Positions 35,644-47,121 are shown, numbered from the stretch's first letter. The stretch is DNA of 64,000 nucleotides from Misgurnus anguillicaudatus (GCF_027580225.2 NC_073356.2:14847501-14911500), one strand, 5' to 3'. Numbers and translations: made by a program. Notes: generated from the sequence alone by a model not told the origin.

Positions 35644-36716
35644 TACATTTAACACAAGATTACCATACGAACATCTTGACTCATTTAAACCTACTAAAAT
35701 AGAAGAGCTCTCTAAATTAGTAACATCATCTAAATCATCATCCTGTATATTGGACCCCGTTCCCACAAAATTACTTAAAGAGGTATTTCCTGTAGTCTCA
35801 GACCCAGTACTAAATATCTTTAACTCATCGCTAGAATTAGGATACGTTCCAACAGCTTTCAAACTAGCAGTTATTAGACCACTCATTAAAAAACCAAACC
35901 TTGACCAGGGAGACCTTAATAACTTTAGACCAATCTCAAACCTACCTTTTCTTTCTAAAATATTAGAAAAAGTAGTGGCAAGCCAGCTACGCACATTCAT
36001 AGTGAATAATAGTACATATGAAAAGTTCCAATCAGGATTCAGGCCCCACCATAGCACAGAGACAGCATTGCTTAGAGTTAAAAATGACCTCCTTTTAACA
36101 TCCGATCGTGGTGAAATCTCAATCCTTATATTACTAGACCTTAGTGCAGCCTTTGACATAATACTGTAGATCACAGAATCTAACTTAATAGACTAGAAAA
36201 CTATGTTGGCATCAGTGGTCAGGCAACTCGTTCTCACCAAGATCGTACAAATTACACGCTGTGTGATTATCGTGCAATAGATACGCCAAATTCTGATTTT
36301 GCGTGCATATGATACGCCAGTCCTTCCCATTCACTTATATGGCGAATCGTTTCGTGACGTTTTATTTATTGTTTTCTCATTTGTTTTCTGTTTTTTAAAC
36401 CATTTTCGCTTGGGTTTAGGGTTAGATTTCACATTTATTTAAGCAGGTTATTTAATATACAGGTTTCTCTATGTTTTTATCTATATTTAAGCCATGGTCG
36501 CTTGGAGTTGGGGTTAGAGTTGGGTTTTGGGTTAGGATGTCATTTTTATATAACAAAAAGTTGTTCTAACCCTAAACCCAAGCGAAAATCGTAAAAAAAC
36601 AGAAAACAAATGAGAAAACAATAAATAAAACGTCACGAAACGATTCGCCATATAAGTGAATGGGAAGGACTGGCGTATCATAATCACGCAAAATCGGAAT
36701 TTGGCGTATCTATTGC

Positions 36717-37452
36717 TGTCACGGTACGTGTAAACCGGATAATGGAAAATAATAAAAGATGAACCCAAACGCAAGATGTATGAAAATATAACTATTTATT
36801 ACCAGAAACTAAAACACCCACGAGGGGGTAAAAACAGAAGGAAACATAAACACTGTGTTGTAACACAAAATAAACAGAATACGAGAACACTCGAATGAAA
36901 ACTGGAACATGAACACTGTAACAACAGACATCAAACAACGCACGCACACCACACAGAGAACACAAGGGCATTATAAAGACACCACATCAATGGGGAACAG
37001 GTGAACATAATTAATCACTTAAGACATGATTACATAAGGGAGTAGGGTAAAAGTGACAAGACACTGGGAATACGTGTTACACAGATAAGATGTGAATACA
37101 CACGTATTCCCACATAAAACAATGCTGCCCTGGTCCTGCCCTCTGGATAATAACCAAGGTCAGGCAAGACCATGACAGCCACAAAACACTGGGAACACGT
37201 GTCACACAGATATGATGTGAACACACGTGTTCCCACGTACACACCCTGCTGCCCTGACCTTGCCCACAGAACATAGACCTGATCTACACTAAGGTCTGGC
37301 AAGATCACGACAGCAACAAGACACCGGGAACATGTGGCAGCCACACACAGAATGTGATCCCACATGTCCCCACACAGAACATGATACTGCCACGGTCCTG
37401 TCAGATGCACTCAGACCTACATCTAGCACGGATGTCCGACAGGACCATGACA
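36717..37452 (-). repeat. 3' LTR of the nested LTR element, with internal triplication
   Basis: 736 bp bounded by TG and CA on the minus strand. It contains three diverged tandem units of about 125-135 bp, at about 37050, 37172 and 37305. Each starts with an AAGACACTGGGAA-like phrase and includes an imperfect hairpin of the form GGGAACACGTGT with ACACACGTGTTCCC. These hairpin units may be regulatory or a product of slippage; the sequence alone does not say which. Confidence 0.75.
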
Positions 37453-37727
37453 GTACCCCCCACTTAAAAGACGGATACAAGACGTCACAAACAAAAACAA
37501 ACAAAAACATTAAACACGAGGAACGAAAGACTGCACAACAGAAGACAACCACGACAACAATACAACGAACAACAGAGGTAAACAAACATAGGTGACAAAA
37601 GGATTGGGGTGATTTAACAAAAACAAAATATGATGAAGGGGAGGTGGGGAAAAAACAGGGGAAACAAAATGTCCATGGGGCACATGAGTCTTAGGGTCCC
37701 GCGGCTGAAAAGCCGACCGGTGATGTG

Positions 37728-37975
37728 TCTCCGGCTGCGCCGGCGGGTGACGTGTCTCCGGCTGCGCCGGCGGGCGACGTGTCTCCGGCTGCGCCGGCGG
37801 GCGACGTGTCTCCGGCTGCGCCGGCGGGCGACGTGTCTCCGGCTGCGCCGGCGGGCGACGTGTCTCCGGCTGCGCCGGCGGGCGACGTGTCTCCGGCTGC
37901 GCCGGCGGGCGACGTGTCTCCGGCTGCGCCGGCGGGCGACGTGTCTCCGGCTGCGCCGGCGGGCGACGTGTCTCC
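37728..37975. repeat. 27-bp GC-rich tandem repeat, about 9 copies
   Basis: Unit of 27 bp containing GGCTGCGCCGGCGGGCGACG, essentially identical from copy to copy, with the first copies slightly different. Because 27 is divisible by three, all frames stay open, which creates the long frames at 37510-38158 on both strands (nine-residue repeats such as ETRRPPAQP or GDVSPAAPA). It lies in the interior of the deleted LTR element and is far more GC-rich than its surroundings. Confidence 0.95.
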
Positions 37976-39613
37976 GGCAAGATCACGACAGCAACAAGAC
38001 ACCGGGAACATGTGGCAGCCACACACAGAATGTGATCCCACATGTCCCCACACAGAACATGATACTGCCACGGTCCTGTCAGATGCACTCAGACCTACAT
38101 CTAGCACGGATGTCTGACAGGACCATGACAATTGCACGATAATCACACTGCGTGTCATTTGTACGCTTTTTGGTGAGAATGGGTTGGGTCAGGCATTAAC
38201 CTGGTTTAGATCGTATCTAACCAATCAATATCACTTTGTTTATGTAAATGAGAAAGAGTCATATCGCTTCCCGGTTAAATACGGTGTACCACAGGGATCA
38301 GTTTTAGGCCCTTTCCTAATCTTTCCTTACTAATCACCTACAAAGCCTTAAATGGCCTAGCACCCTCGTATATTAAAGAATTACTGTCAGAATACAATCC
38401 ATCACGTACACTGCGATCACAAAATTCTGCCCACTTAATTATCCCTAGAATTTCAAAAGTGTCTAAAGGTGGTAGATCCTTCTCCTACTTAGCCCCTAAG
38501 CTCTGGAATGATTTACCAAATAATGTTCGAGTATCAGACAGAGTCAATCAATTTAAAACTAAACTTAAGACATTCTTTAACAAAGCATTCACATAAAATG
38601 TCCAGTAAATGTACTTATCCTGCAATAGTTCGTTTGTCTAGAACAAAGCACTTACATACCTCATATTGGGGAATATACTAATGCCGCAATAGTTAGCCTG
38701 TCTTAAACCACTTTACTGTATGACACTTGCATTACATGTGAACAGCCCCTACGCTAATAGGATTCTGTTTCTCTCTCCCTGTCTTGTCCTTGACCCCGAG
38801 GACAGACAGACCCAGTTCCTGCAACCGTGAAGGTCATCACACCATTGATCTACTGACCATCCTTCTACGAGATGCCCAGACGATGCCTGACCAGCGACCA
38901 CCGGCGGAACCAGTTTAATTCGCTTACCCATTCCCATATCCCGATAGTATTTATATATACAAATATATATGCATCTCTCTCAAGGGTTTTTCCCCTCCTA
39001 GGAGTTTTCCCCCTGGACTAGCCAGGAGGGTTTTTCTCCTAGGGGTTTTTTTCATTCCCTGGAGAGTTTGCCACCTTTGGCTTAACTTACTACTTTACTG
39101 TATACGTTACATTATTACTATGCTCGTTTTTCTATGCTTTTCATACATCTATTAATGTAAAGCTGGTTTGAAACAATTAACTATTGTGAAAAGCACTATA
39201 TAAATAAAATTGAATTGAATTGAATGAAAGAATACACAGTATGATTCTATGCTTTAGAATGTAGTGCAATACAATACAAACATCCTAATAAAGCACAGAT
39301 GCTTGGAAAATGTAACTAATGTAACTAAGTATTGTCACCTCTGCTATCAAGTCCAACTAAATTTAATTTAAGCTGATAACAGTCAGTTTTATTGGCATTT
39401 TTGCAGCAACCGATATGAAAACCAAACATTTTGTTGCACGTTTTGCCACTCAACCGGGCAAGCTCTCGCGTGGTCACTTGGAAAAGTGATGTCAATACCC
39501 TCTATTCACTTCAAAAGTATGATATGATTACAACTGTAAAAAAAAAATTTATTTAGGTCAATGAAGACATGGTTTATATGTCAAATGTAGACTGCGTAAA
39601 ATGGGTATAATTT

Positions 39614-39722
39614 CCCAGACAGCAGACGACTCTGGGCCGGATCCGCTCCGGATCTGCGCCGAAGTCAACAGCTCTGGCGCTGATCCGGTGCAGGTCCGGC
39701 CCAGAGTCGTCTGCTGTCTGGG
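39614..39722. mobile_element. Small palindromic MITE
   Basis: CCCAGACAGCAGACGACTCT at 39614 and its exact complement ending at 39722 give perfect arms of about 28 bp around a 53-bp centre that contains CCGGATCCGCTCCGGATC. No clear target duplication. Confidence 0.8.
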
Positions 39723-39859
39723 CTGTGTTGTTTGTAAATGCGCAAACAAGGGAAAAAAACTCATAATATTCATAATATTCATTTTATTCTGTGATTTATA
39801 AGCAAATTTTCACTCTGGGGTGAACTATCCCTTAAGCTAGACAACAGACAATGGCAACA

Positions 39860-40530
<671 letters not shown>

Positions 40531-40634
40531 GTTTCAGTTTAATTTAATTGTCACATATACTTTGTAATAAAGTGAAATGCTTGTGACAAGGGGTAAAAGG
40601 GGAAGTTTAAAAACACAAAATAAGCAATAAATGA

Positions 40635-42060
40635 TAGGGATGCACGATATTTATCGGACAGATAAATTATCGGCAGATATGGGCGGGAATGACGTCATTT
40701 TTATCGATCCGATAAACAACTGAAATCCGATAACTACATCCGATACAGTACGATTGCTGGTAAATCAATAAATCTGTCTGCTTTATCCTCTTTCCGGAAC
40801 TGACTACACCTCAAACTGTCGCGCTCATTATGCGCTCAACTGTCGCGCTTACCACGTCATCATCTGTAAACAAACATGTCTTCGCCGGTCTGGAAGTTTT
40901 TCTCGGTGGCAGTGGAGGACAATGCTTTTGCTATTTGCAAAAAATGTTCAGCAAGGGTTCCGAGAGGAGAAAAAAATTCGTCATGTTTCAACACATCCAA
41001 TCTTATATCGCACTTGAGAGGTCGTCATCGCGGCGAAGATGTACTAAAAGAATACGAAGCAGCTGCAGCTAAAGTTAATAGCGCGGAGGCTAAAACACCG
41101 AGCGTCACTGTACCCATTCAGCGAGCATTTGACAATGCTAAAAAGTTTTCCAGAGACAGCGAAAAGGCAAAAGCTATAAACGACACAGTGATCAAGTTTA
41201 TAGTCCTCGACGACCAACCTTTCTCTGTAGTAGAGGATCTGGGTTTTCGCGGATTAGTACAGCATTTGGAGCCACGTTACACCCTTCCAAGCCGCCGCTT
41301 CTTCTCTGATGTTTCCCTCCCTGCTTTGTATGAGTCAGTCGCCACACACATTCATAATTTGACCGATTAAAAAGGACTACACATAAGTTTCACCACGGAC
41401 ATCTGGACATCTGATGTTAGTCCGGTGAGTATGCTTAGTTTAACGGCTCAGTGGTTGGATGAACATTTTAACATGCAGAAAGTTCTGCTGCACGCACAGG
41501 AGTGCTCCGGATCGCATACCGGGGCAATGATATGCGAAGCTTTTGAAGCAATGTTAGAACGGTGGAGTATAACAAAAGACAGAGCGCATGTTGTCCTTCG
41601 GGATAATGCACGCAATATCATCAAGGCCATGCAGGACTGTGAGCTTGCAAGCTTGGGCTCATCCTCATGCACTAAAGGGGGGATGGATTAATTTCTTGTT
41701 TGTTATACAAAAACTTCAAATTAAAGTAATTTAATTGCAGATAAACCATAGTACTGTTAAACCCTTTCTGTTACTAAGTATTGTGGTGTATTACACAAAA
41801 AATAAAAAGTGGAAGAGTCAAGGAGTACTAATGTTTGCTGTTATAGTTGTGCCAGAACACTAAAATATCAGTTTCATCAGTGCTTTCATCTTGGATTTTT
41901 TTTTATTCTCGTAGGAGCACAATCTGAAAGTTATTTCGAAAATTATAATGTAAAAAATTGCACTTACTGGTTATCGGTATCTGTATCGGTATCGGCTATT
42001 AAGATGACTTAATTATCGGTTATCGGTATCGGTCAAATTTTCTCTTATCGTGCATCCCTA
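40635..42060. mobile_element. hAT element with BED-finger transposase remnant
   Basis: Inverted ends TAGGGATGCACGATA and TATCGTGCATCCCTA-type (the right end reads CTTATCGTGCATCCCTA). Flanks ATAAATGA (40627-40634) and CTAAATAA (42061-42068) agree at 6 of 8. Subterminal TATCGG words are abundant. Contains the 5' part of a transposase. Confidence 0.85.
40876..41691 (+). pseudogene. hAT (ZBED-like) transposase, truncated
   Basis: Frame 40876-41370 has an N-terminal BED-type finger with C21, C24, H46 and H51 (ICKKCSARVPR, then NLISHLRGRH). This is followed by the segment that precedes the catalytic domain (FVLDDQPFSVVED-like, LPSRRFFSDV). After an in-frame stop at 41368-41370 it resumes with SFTTDIWTSDVSPVSML, the first Asp region of the hAT RNase-H fold, and HVVLRDNARNI, the second Asp region. 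It then ends at 41691; the C-terminal half, including the hATC dimerisation domain, is missing. Inactive remnant. Confidence 0.85.
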
Positions 42061-42370
42061 CTAAATAATATAAGGGGTGGGGAGAACCATACCACATACA
42101 TACATACATACATAAAGACTGCATACACGAAAAAGACAGCATTCATGCATGTAAGACCTGAAACATGTACAAACATAAGAAATGCATTTAGTCACTATAA
42201 AATATAAATTTTAAAAGCTGTAATACATAGGAATACCATAATGATGACACTAGCAATAATACTAAAATGTTCAAGAGTTCAAATCACTGAGGAATTATAT
42301 TAAAATATTAATGAGTTCAAGTCACTGACCATTCAATAATCTGATAGCCTGGGGAAAAAACTGTCCTTAA

Positions 42371-43093
42371 AGGAATAGTCTACTCATTTTCAATATTACA
42401 ATATGTTATTACCTTAACTAAGAATTGTTGATACATCCCTCTATCATCTGTGTGCGTGCACGTAAGCGCTGGAGCGCGCTGCGACGCTTCGATAGCATTT
42501 AGCTTAGCCCCATTCATTCAATGGTACCATTTAGAGATAAAGTTAGAAGTGACCAAATACATCAACGTTTTTCCTATTTAAGACGAGTAGTTATACAAGC
42601 AAGTTTGGTGGTACAAAATAAAACGTAGCGCTTTTCTAAGCGGATTTAAAAGAGGAACTATATTTTATGGCGTAATAGCACTTTTGGGAGTACTTCGACT
42701 CAGCGCAGTAATACCCTCCCTCTCCCATTATTAGAGGGAGAAGGGGAGCGGACTTTTCAGGCGAGTCGAAGCACTCCCAAAAGTGCTATTACGCCATACA
42801 ATATAGTTCCTCTTTTAAATCCGCTTAGAAAAGCGATACGTTTTATTTTGTACCACCAAACTTGCTCGTATAACTACTCGTCTTAAATAGGAAAAACGTT
42901 GATGTATTTGGTTACTTCTAACTTTATCTCTAAATGGTACCATTGAATGAATGGGGCTAAGCTAAATGCTATCGAAGCGTCGCAGCGCGCTCCAGCGCTT
43001 ACGTGCACGCACACAGATGATAGAGGGATGTATCAACAATTCTTTGTTAAGGTAATAACATATTTTAATATTGAAAATGAGTAGACTATTCCT
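42371..43093. mobile_element. Near-perfect 0.7-kb hairpin MITE, TTAA target
   Basis: Arms of about 335 bp (AGGAATAGTCTACTCATTTT and complement; AGCGCTGGAGCGCGCTGCG and so on) differ at only a few positions. The loop is about 50 bp (42715-42765, CTCTCCCATTATTAGAGGGA). TTAA lies on each side (42367-42370, 43094-43097). Very similar arms mean a recent copy or one kept similar by conversion. Confidence 0.9.
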
Positions 43094-43336
43094 TTAAGAC
43101 GTGTTGTGTGGGAAGTGATGCTCCGATAATGTTTACCAGAGGGGAGTAATGAACAGAGATGATGAGATATGGCACATGTTTTAAAATTAAGTTGTAGTGT
43201 TTAAATCTGACTGTACATAAGCATAGCTATAATTACAAAGAGAATAAACCACGTCATAGCCATTTTTTTTTTTTTTTTTGATAGTTCTTTGCCTATTAAT
43301 ACACCACAGACCTTTGTCACTTACAACCACAACCCG

Positions 43337-43397
43337 CATAAATACAAGGTTAGACTGTCATACAAGCTGTTTTCTCTTCTGAGCTCTGGATGTAATG
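43337..43397 (+). promoter_or_regulatory. TATA-like box and non-coding first exon of perforin copy 3
   Basis: CATAAATA at 43337, then AAGCTGTTTTCTCTTCTGAG and a donor GTAGGAAA from 43398. The acceptor CCTAACAG ends at 43490. The upstream region matches copy 4 and not copies 1 and 2, with a shorter 5'-UTR intron of about 93 nt. Confidence 0.6.
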
Positions 43398-43493
43398 GTA
43401 GGAAAATATATATATAAACATTAAACAACAATCTTTATAATATAACCGATAATAGTAGTTCGTTATAACCTTATGCACTTTTCCTAACAGATC

Positions 43494-45297
43494 ATGTGGC
43501 AGTTTTGGATGCTTATTTTCTGTGCTTTGCTTCTCATGACCATTTGTGGAGAAGATGAATTGGGCACAACAAAAGAGTGTGAAGATGCTCGCTTTGTTCC
43601 AGGGCACAATCTTGGTGGAGAGGGATTTGATTTTGTGACCATGGAGCGAAAAGGTTCTTACGTGATCGACACGGAAAACTGGGATTTAGGAAACGGCACC
43701 TGTAAACTGATGGAAAATCAATACTTGAATGGAGTGAAACAGAAGTTACCAGCAGCAGTTGTATTCTGGAGGACCTTGCCAAAGTGTTCAAAGAAAGTCT
43801 CCAGTCGGATCTTTGAATCAAGTGAATCACTGGTCAATGATTCATCATCAGCGCTTTCATCCAGCTGGAAACTTGGTCTAAATGTGAAGTTAGTTGGAGG
43901 ATCAGTTGGTGGCACCCATTCAAGAGAAGCACAATTTGCAATGACAAAATCAAAAGATGACAAATACAGTTTTACCAAACATGAAGTTGCATGCAGCTTC
44001 TACAGGTGATACAATAATGAGAGCTTTATTCCTCATGTATGTCATTCAAGAATAGATTTAACCTAACAGAATATAAACATGTTTTTGCAGTTACCAGGTA
44101 GCCGAAAAACCACCTCTTCATCAGGAGTTTCTTGAAGCAGTCAAATCTCTCCCTAAATCCTATCATCTCCCTGCCTACCGTAAATTGATCAGCAGATTTG
44201 GTACCCATTATATCACAGATGTGAAGTTAGGAGGAAAAATGAAAGCCATAACAGCCATCAAAACCTGTCAGGCAACAATGAGTGGACTCACAGATACTGC
44301 AGTGAAAGACTGTTTGGATGTGGAAGCCTCTGGAATAATCAAAGGAGTAAATGTGGCAGCAGAAACACATTTTTGTAATGAAAAGAAAAAGAAGATGGGT
44401 ACAGGTCAAAAGTTCAGCAACATTTTCAGTGAACGCCAAACAGAGATTATTGGAGGAAACATAAATGGAGAAGATTTGCTGTTTTCTGGTTCGTCACACC
44501 CGAACTCCCTTAATAAGTGGCTCGAGTCTTTGAAGACCCTCCCTGACATTGTGCACTACACTCTCAAACCCCTTCATTTAATACTGAGTGAAAGAGATCC
44601 TGTCAGGAATGGACTTAAGAAAGCTGTTGAGGACTACATTAATAAAAACTCTCTTAAGAAGGTTTGTTCAGAATCTTGTACCATCAGCAGGAAGTGCAGT
44701 GCTAGAGATCGATGTGTTTGTGTTTGTAACCCCAGTCGAGTGATAAAGTCTAATTGCTGTCCAGTTCAAAAAGGACTTGCCACACTGAAAGTCTACAAAC
44801 TCTACGCCAAAGGATTATATGGAGATATGTTGGATCAAACAGATGGTGTTGTATCAGTCACATATGATAAACAAATCAAACGCACTGAGATCATTAATAA
44901 TAATGACAATCCACGTTGGCCAGAAACATTTGAGTTTGGTACCATTAAGATCAATATGGCTAATCAACTAATCTTTGAAGTATATGATGCAGACAGTAAC
45001 TGGAACAGCGATCTCCTTGGTGAATGCTCATTTGCTCTTCGGAGAGGTGTTGTTACTGACACCTGTATCTTTAAATATGGCACTTTCTTTTTCACCTATG
45101 AAGTGCAATGTGCACCCAGTCTACAGGGCAAACAGTGTGGTAATTACAAACCTTCTCCAATGGCTTCCCATCTTGCTAACATTTTTACCTCAAGAAATGG
45201 TATTTTAGTTAAGGACTTGTGGAAGCTAGAATTAGCTCGGAATAACTCCGATCTATTTGGCTTTAAGAGCTCTCATGAAAAGCAGGTAGAGCTGTAG
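43494..45297 (+). CDS. prf1-like: Perforin-1-like, copy 3 (MACPF + C2)
   Basis: 43494-44005 joined to 44091-45297, phase 2, GT-AG, 572 residues. The start is the ATG three bases after the acceptor. The N-terminus is one residue shorter and different in the signal peptide (MWQFWMLIFCALL). MACPF carries FGTHYITD in place of YGTHFIKD. The split codon gives Ser instead of Arg because the exon begins TTACC. The C2 domain keeps all five candidate Ca2+ ligand Asp residues. The last residues (LFGFKSSHEKQVEL) differ from the other three copies, whose tail is nearly identical. Promoter and C2 group with copy 4, while the end of the first coding exon is identical to copy 2 over 18 residues: a mosaic, best explained by gene conversion. 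Flanked upstream by a transposon cluster and downstream by a hAT MITE. Confidence 0.92.
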
Positions 45298-45429
45298 AAC
45301 CCCTCACATTAAGCCCTTACATATCATAAACAAAAATGTAGCTCAGCTAATCCATTCAAACAGCTTAAGTATAGCCAGAAAAGTTGTGAAATTTTGCCTT
45401 CAAATTGCTTTTCTTTGTACTTTTCTTGA

Positions 45430-45435
45430 ATTAAA
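45430..45435 (+). terminator. Poly(A) signal of perforin copy 3
   Basis: ATTAAA at 133 bases after the stop, followed by CACAAAGACAGACCTGTGT as in copies 1 and 2. Confidence 0.7.
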
Positions 45436-45738
45436 GCATTCACAAAGACAGACCTGTGTATTCTCTTTATTCTGAAACTTCTAAAACCTCCACACAAAAA
45501 AACAGCCTGGCTAAATTTTCAACTGAAAACATACTGTATCAATAAATATTTTAATTGTGTTTGTAGAGCACTCACATTAGAATTCTTGTACTATTAAAAA
45601 TGTTGACCTCCATGTTGAGGACTCACACTTCACGCACACAAAATGTAAATACCAGCATATAAACTTATGTCTTTATGGTATATATACAATGCATCTCCGA
45701 TTTTTCATTAACAACTTAGGAGCACAAAATGTCTGCAG

Positions 45739-46608
45739 CAGTGGCGGAGTGGCAATCGGGAGAGTCGGGACTTTTCCCGGTGGGCCGGTAGTGTTTTAAG
45801 GCTGCAAGGGCTGGTCTGATAATAGTCGTGCTTTCAGTCTTTAGTCATGCACTCCGGCCACACTAAAAACTATTTTTCATATATTTAATATGCTTCAGCG
45901 CTCAAAATGTATCTGGCCGCACCGCTCTCTCTATCAAGCCCGTCTCCCCTGGAGTTCTATCAGCCAATCAAAAAATAAAGAAACAGGCTACACAATAGCC
46001 AATCAGAAAATAGGACTGTTGTATCTGGGTAAGATTTAACGCAACAACCAATAAAAAAGCATAGCCTCGCACACCCACAGAGGAATGGAGCTCCGAGCAT
46101 TACTTTGAGCAGCACAGAGTAAGTCTGATCTTCTGTTTTAATGTTACAACAAATGCACAACTTTGACACAAACAATGACAACTTGACTGCTGTTAGAGAA
46201 TGTTTCCCAGATAACCAGCATCAGTTTTTCACGAGTGTCTGTAACTTAGCCAACAGTTTACAGCCTGTTCACTGACAACACCTGCTCAGAACACGTAAGT
46301 TAGCCTCGTTATATTTTCGTTATCACACGATGACTGACATTTTGTCACATAAAATATCTGTCTCCAAACAGGCTTAATAATTTTATAAGCAACTGCTTTG
46401 CAACCAAAGTAAGCTTTAGCTTACCTAAAACTAGGGAACTGTTGACTTTAAGATCTTTTAAATAATAATTATTACACTTGGTATTTCATGTTTTTTGCAG
46501 TCATTTTATTGTAATTTTAGATTTCAGCATTTCTTTTTTTTTTTGACCACAGAGGGCTGGTGGTCTATGAAATTCCCCGGTAGATTTTTGGGTCCCACTC
46601 CGCCCCTG
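45739..46608. mobile_element. Non-autonomous hAT element, perfect 8-bp duplication GTCTGCAG
   Basis: Ends CAGTGGCGGAGTGG (45739) and the complement of CCACTCCGCCCCTG (to 46608). GTCTGCAG flanks both sides exactly (45731-45738, 46609-46616). The related segment at about 28080-28110 has the target sequence without the element, which confirms the insertion. No transposase inside. Confidence 0.95.
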
Positions 46609-46765
46609 GTCTGCAGACTCCAATTCTGTGTATAAAGATGCCACATAAAAATACATCCACTTAAATCTTCCAGCAGACATGTGAAGCTAATGATTTTTGT
46701 GTAAAAACACTGTAGCAAGTGTCATGAACAATTTTTGTTGTACTTTTAAAAATGGCGCTAAATAG

Positions 46766-47121
46766 TGTGACGAGTCCCTCGTTACTTCCACTAAGACCGG
46801 TCAGTGGGCGTGGCTTGAGGGCACGTCAACAGAATTGCTTACACCTGTTCCTTCTCTATAAAGTCTCAATGCTGTTTGTTGTGGGGCCTGTTCTCCTGCT
46901 TGTTTGGTTTTGGTTTAGCTAAACTTATTTTTATGTTATAATTGGGTTATTTGGTTCTGTCTAACACTTAAACCATCTGTGTGTTTGACAGGGCCAATAT
47001 TGGGTTTGTTTATTCCTTATTTTATGCTTTATATTTACATTAATAAATATCTTTTGTTGCAACGTACCAACCTGACTATGTCCTCCTTTACATTTGTCAC
47101 AGCTTTGAGCCGGCCGTAACA
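46766..47121 (+). repeat. 5' LTR of a gag-protease-integrase element, with primer-binding site
   Basis: TGTGACGAG at 46766 to GCCGTAACA at 47121, 356 bp. Within it are a TATAAAG box (46857) and an AATAAA signal (47042). Directly after it stands TGTGGGGGCTCGTCC (47124-47138), a typical retroelement primer-binding region. No 3' LTR is left, because the element is cut by the DIRS-like fragment. Confidence 0.78.

Larger units (their letters stand above)
36717..38130 (-). mobile_element. Deleted LTR retroelement, minus strand, 5-bp duplication ATTGC
   Basis: Outer ends TGTCACGG (36717) and CCATGACA (38130) with ATTGC on both sides (36712-36716, 38131-38135). Read on the minus strand: a shortened 5' LTR of 155 bp (38130-37976), a remnant interior of about 520 bp, a purine tract AAGTGGGGGGTAC (about 37453-37465), and a full 3' LTR (37452-36717, 736 bp). 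The two LTR copies share 155 bp nearly identically (37298-37452 against 37976-38130). The interior keeps no retroviral domain, only a GC-rich tandem repeat and a short non-repetitive part. Confidence 0.82.
36224..38186. mobile_element. Foldback element in the L2, 7-bp target duplication
   Basis: Starts CAACTCGTTCTCACC (36224) and ends with the complement CAACCCATTCTCACC (to 38186). GGTCAGG flanks both sides (36217-36223, 38187-38193). The match extends to CAGGCA because the next bases also agree. The left arm (36224-36425) pairs with 36545-36716 plus 38131-38186 around a TTTAGGGTTAG centre. The right arm is split by an LTR element (36717-38130). Same family as 25860-26190. Confidence 0.82.
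32873..39231 (+). pseudogene. L2-like LINE, interrupted twice and internally deleted
   Basis: The plus-strand endonuclease begins FGLLNIRSLTNKEPIINE (about 33110; frame 32996-33256). It continues at 33389-33961 with ATIYRLPGHHTDF, VGDFNIHVDNP and SDHCLVS, the Mg2+ ligand and catalytic His regions of APE-type endonucleases. A linker (34040-34350) follows, then an insertion (34353-35643). The RT N-terminal half (35645-36200) shows [44 protein letters not shown] and LDLSAAFD. After a second insertion (36224-38186) it resumes with [10 protein letters not shown] (about 38290). An internal deletion near 38320 removes the YADD box. The frame then resumes at the C-terminal RT segment (TYKALNGLAPSYIKELL) and ends at about 38595. 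The 3'-UTR runs to a GAATTGAATTGAAT tail. Several stops; inactive. Confidence 0.88.
32621..39343. mobile_element. MITE (same family as 23546-23954) split by an L2 LINE
   Basis: 32621-32872 and 39232-39343 together correspond to the uninterrupted MITE at 23546-23954. Shared phrases are AAAACATACATTCCAAAGC and TTTACTTAAGTAAAAGTAC on the left, and ACAGTATGATTCTATGC and AAAGCACAGATGCTTGG on the right. Ends CACAGGTGGG and CACCTCTG. Any target duplication is too decayed to call. Confidence 0.75.
32379..39507. mobile_element. P-like (THAP) DNA element, host of a deep nest
   Basis: Outer ends ATATAGAAGGTATGCACATG (32379) and the complement of GACATCAATACCCTCTATT (near 39507) are imperfect inverted repeats. 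Both are followed inward by TGAGTGGCAAAA in matching orientation. Just inside the left end lies a THAP zinc-finger exon. P elements of vertebrates carry an N-terminal THAP DNA-binding domain, so a P-like element is the best reading. Most of the transposase is missing. The boundaries are approximate and I could not establish a target duplication. Confidence 0.5.
40531..43200. mobile_element. Repeat cluster inserted about 140 bp upstream of the copy-3 TATA box
   Basis: The copy-4 flank runs continuously through the point where copy 3 has this 2.67-kb block. Its outer shell (40531-40634, 42061-42370, 43094-43200) reads like one interspersed repeat (TTCAGTTTAATTTAATTGTC to GTTTACCAGAGGGGAGTAATG), itself hit by a hAT element and a hairpin MITE. 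Confidence 0.7.

Noticed and set aside
36411..36430. GGGTTTAGGGTTAG as an interstitial telomere
   Set aside because: Only two imperfect units at the centre of a foldback element; the same words are at the centre of its relative at 26.04 kb.
37728..37975. Possible CRISPR-like array of short identical repeats
   Set aside because: The repeats are directly contiguous with no spacers, and the genome is eukaryotic.
37510..38158. Long overlapping open frames of 130-192 residues on both strands with nine-residue repeats
   Set aside because: They are produced by a 27-bp tandem repeat, whose length is divisible by three, and have no conserved start, domain or neighbour.
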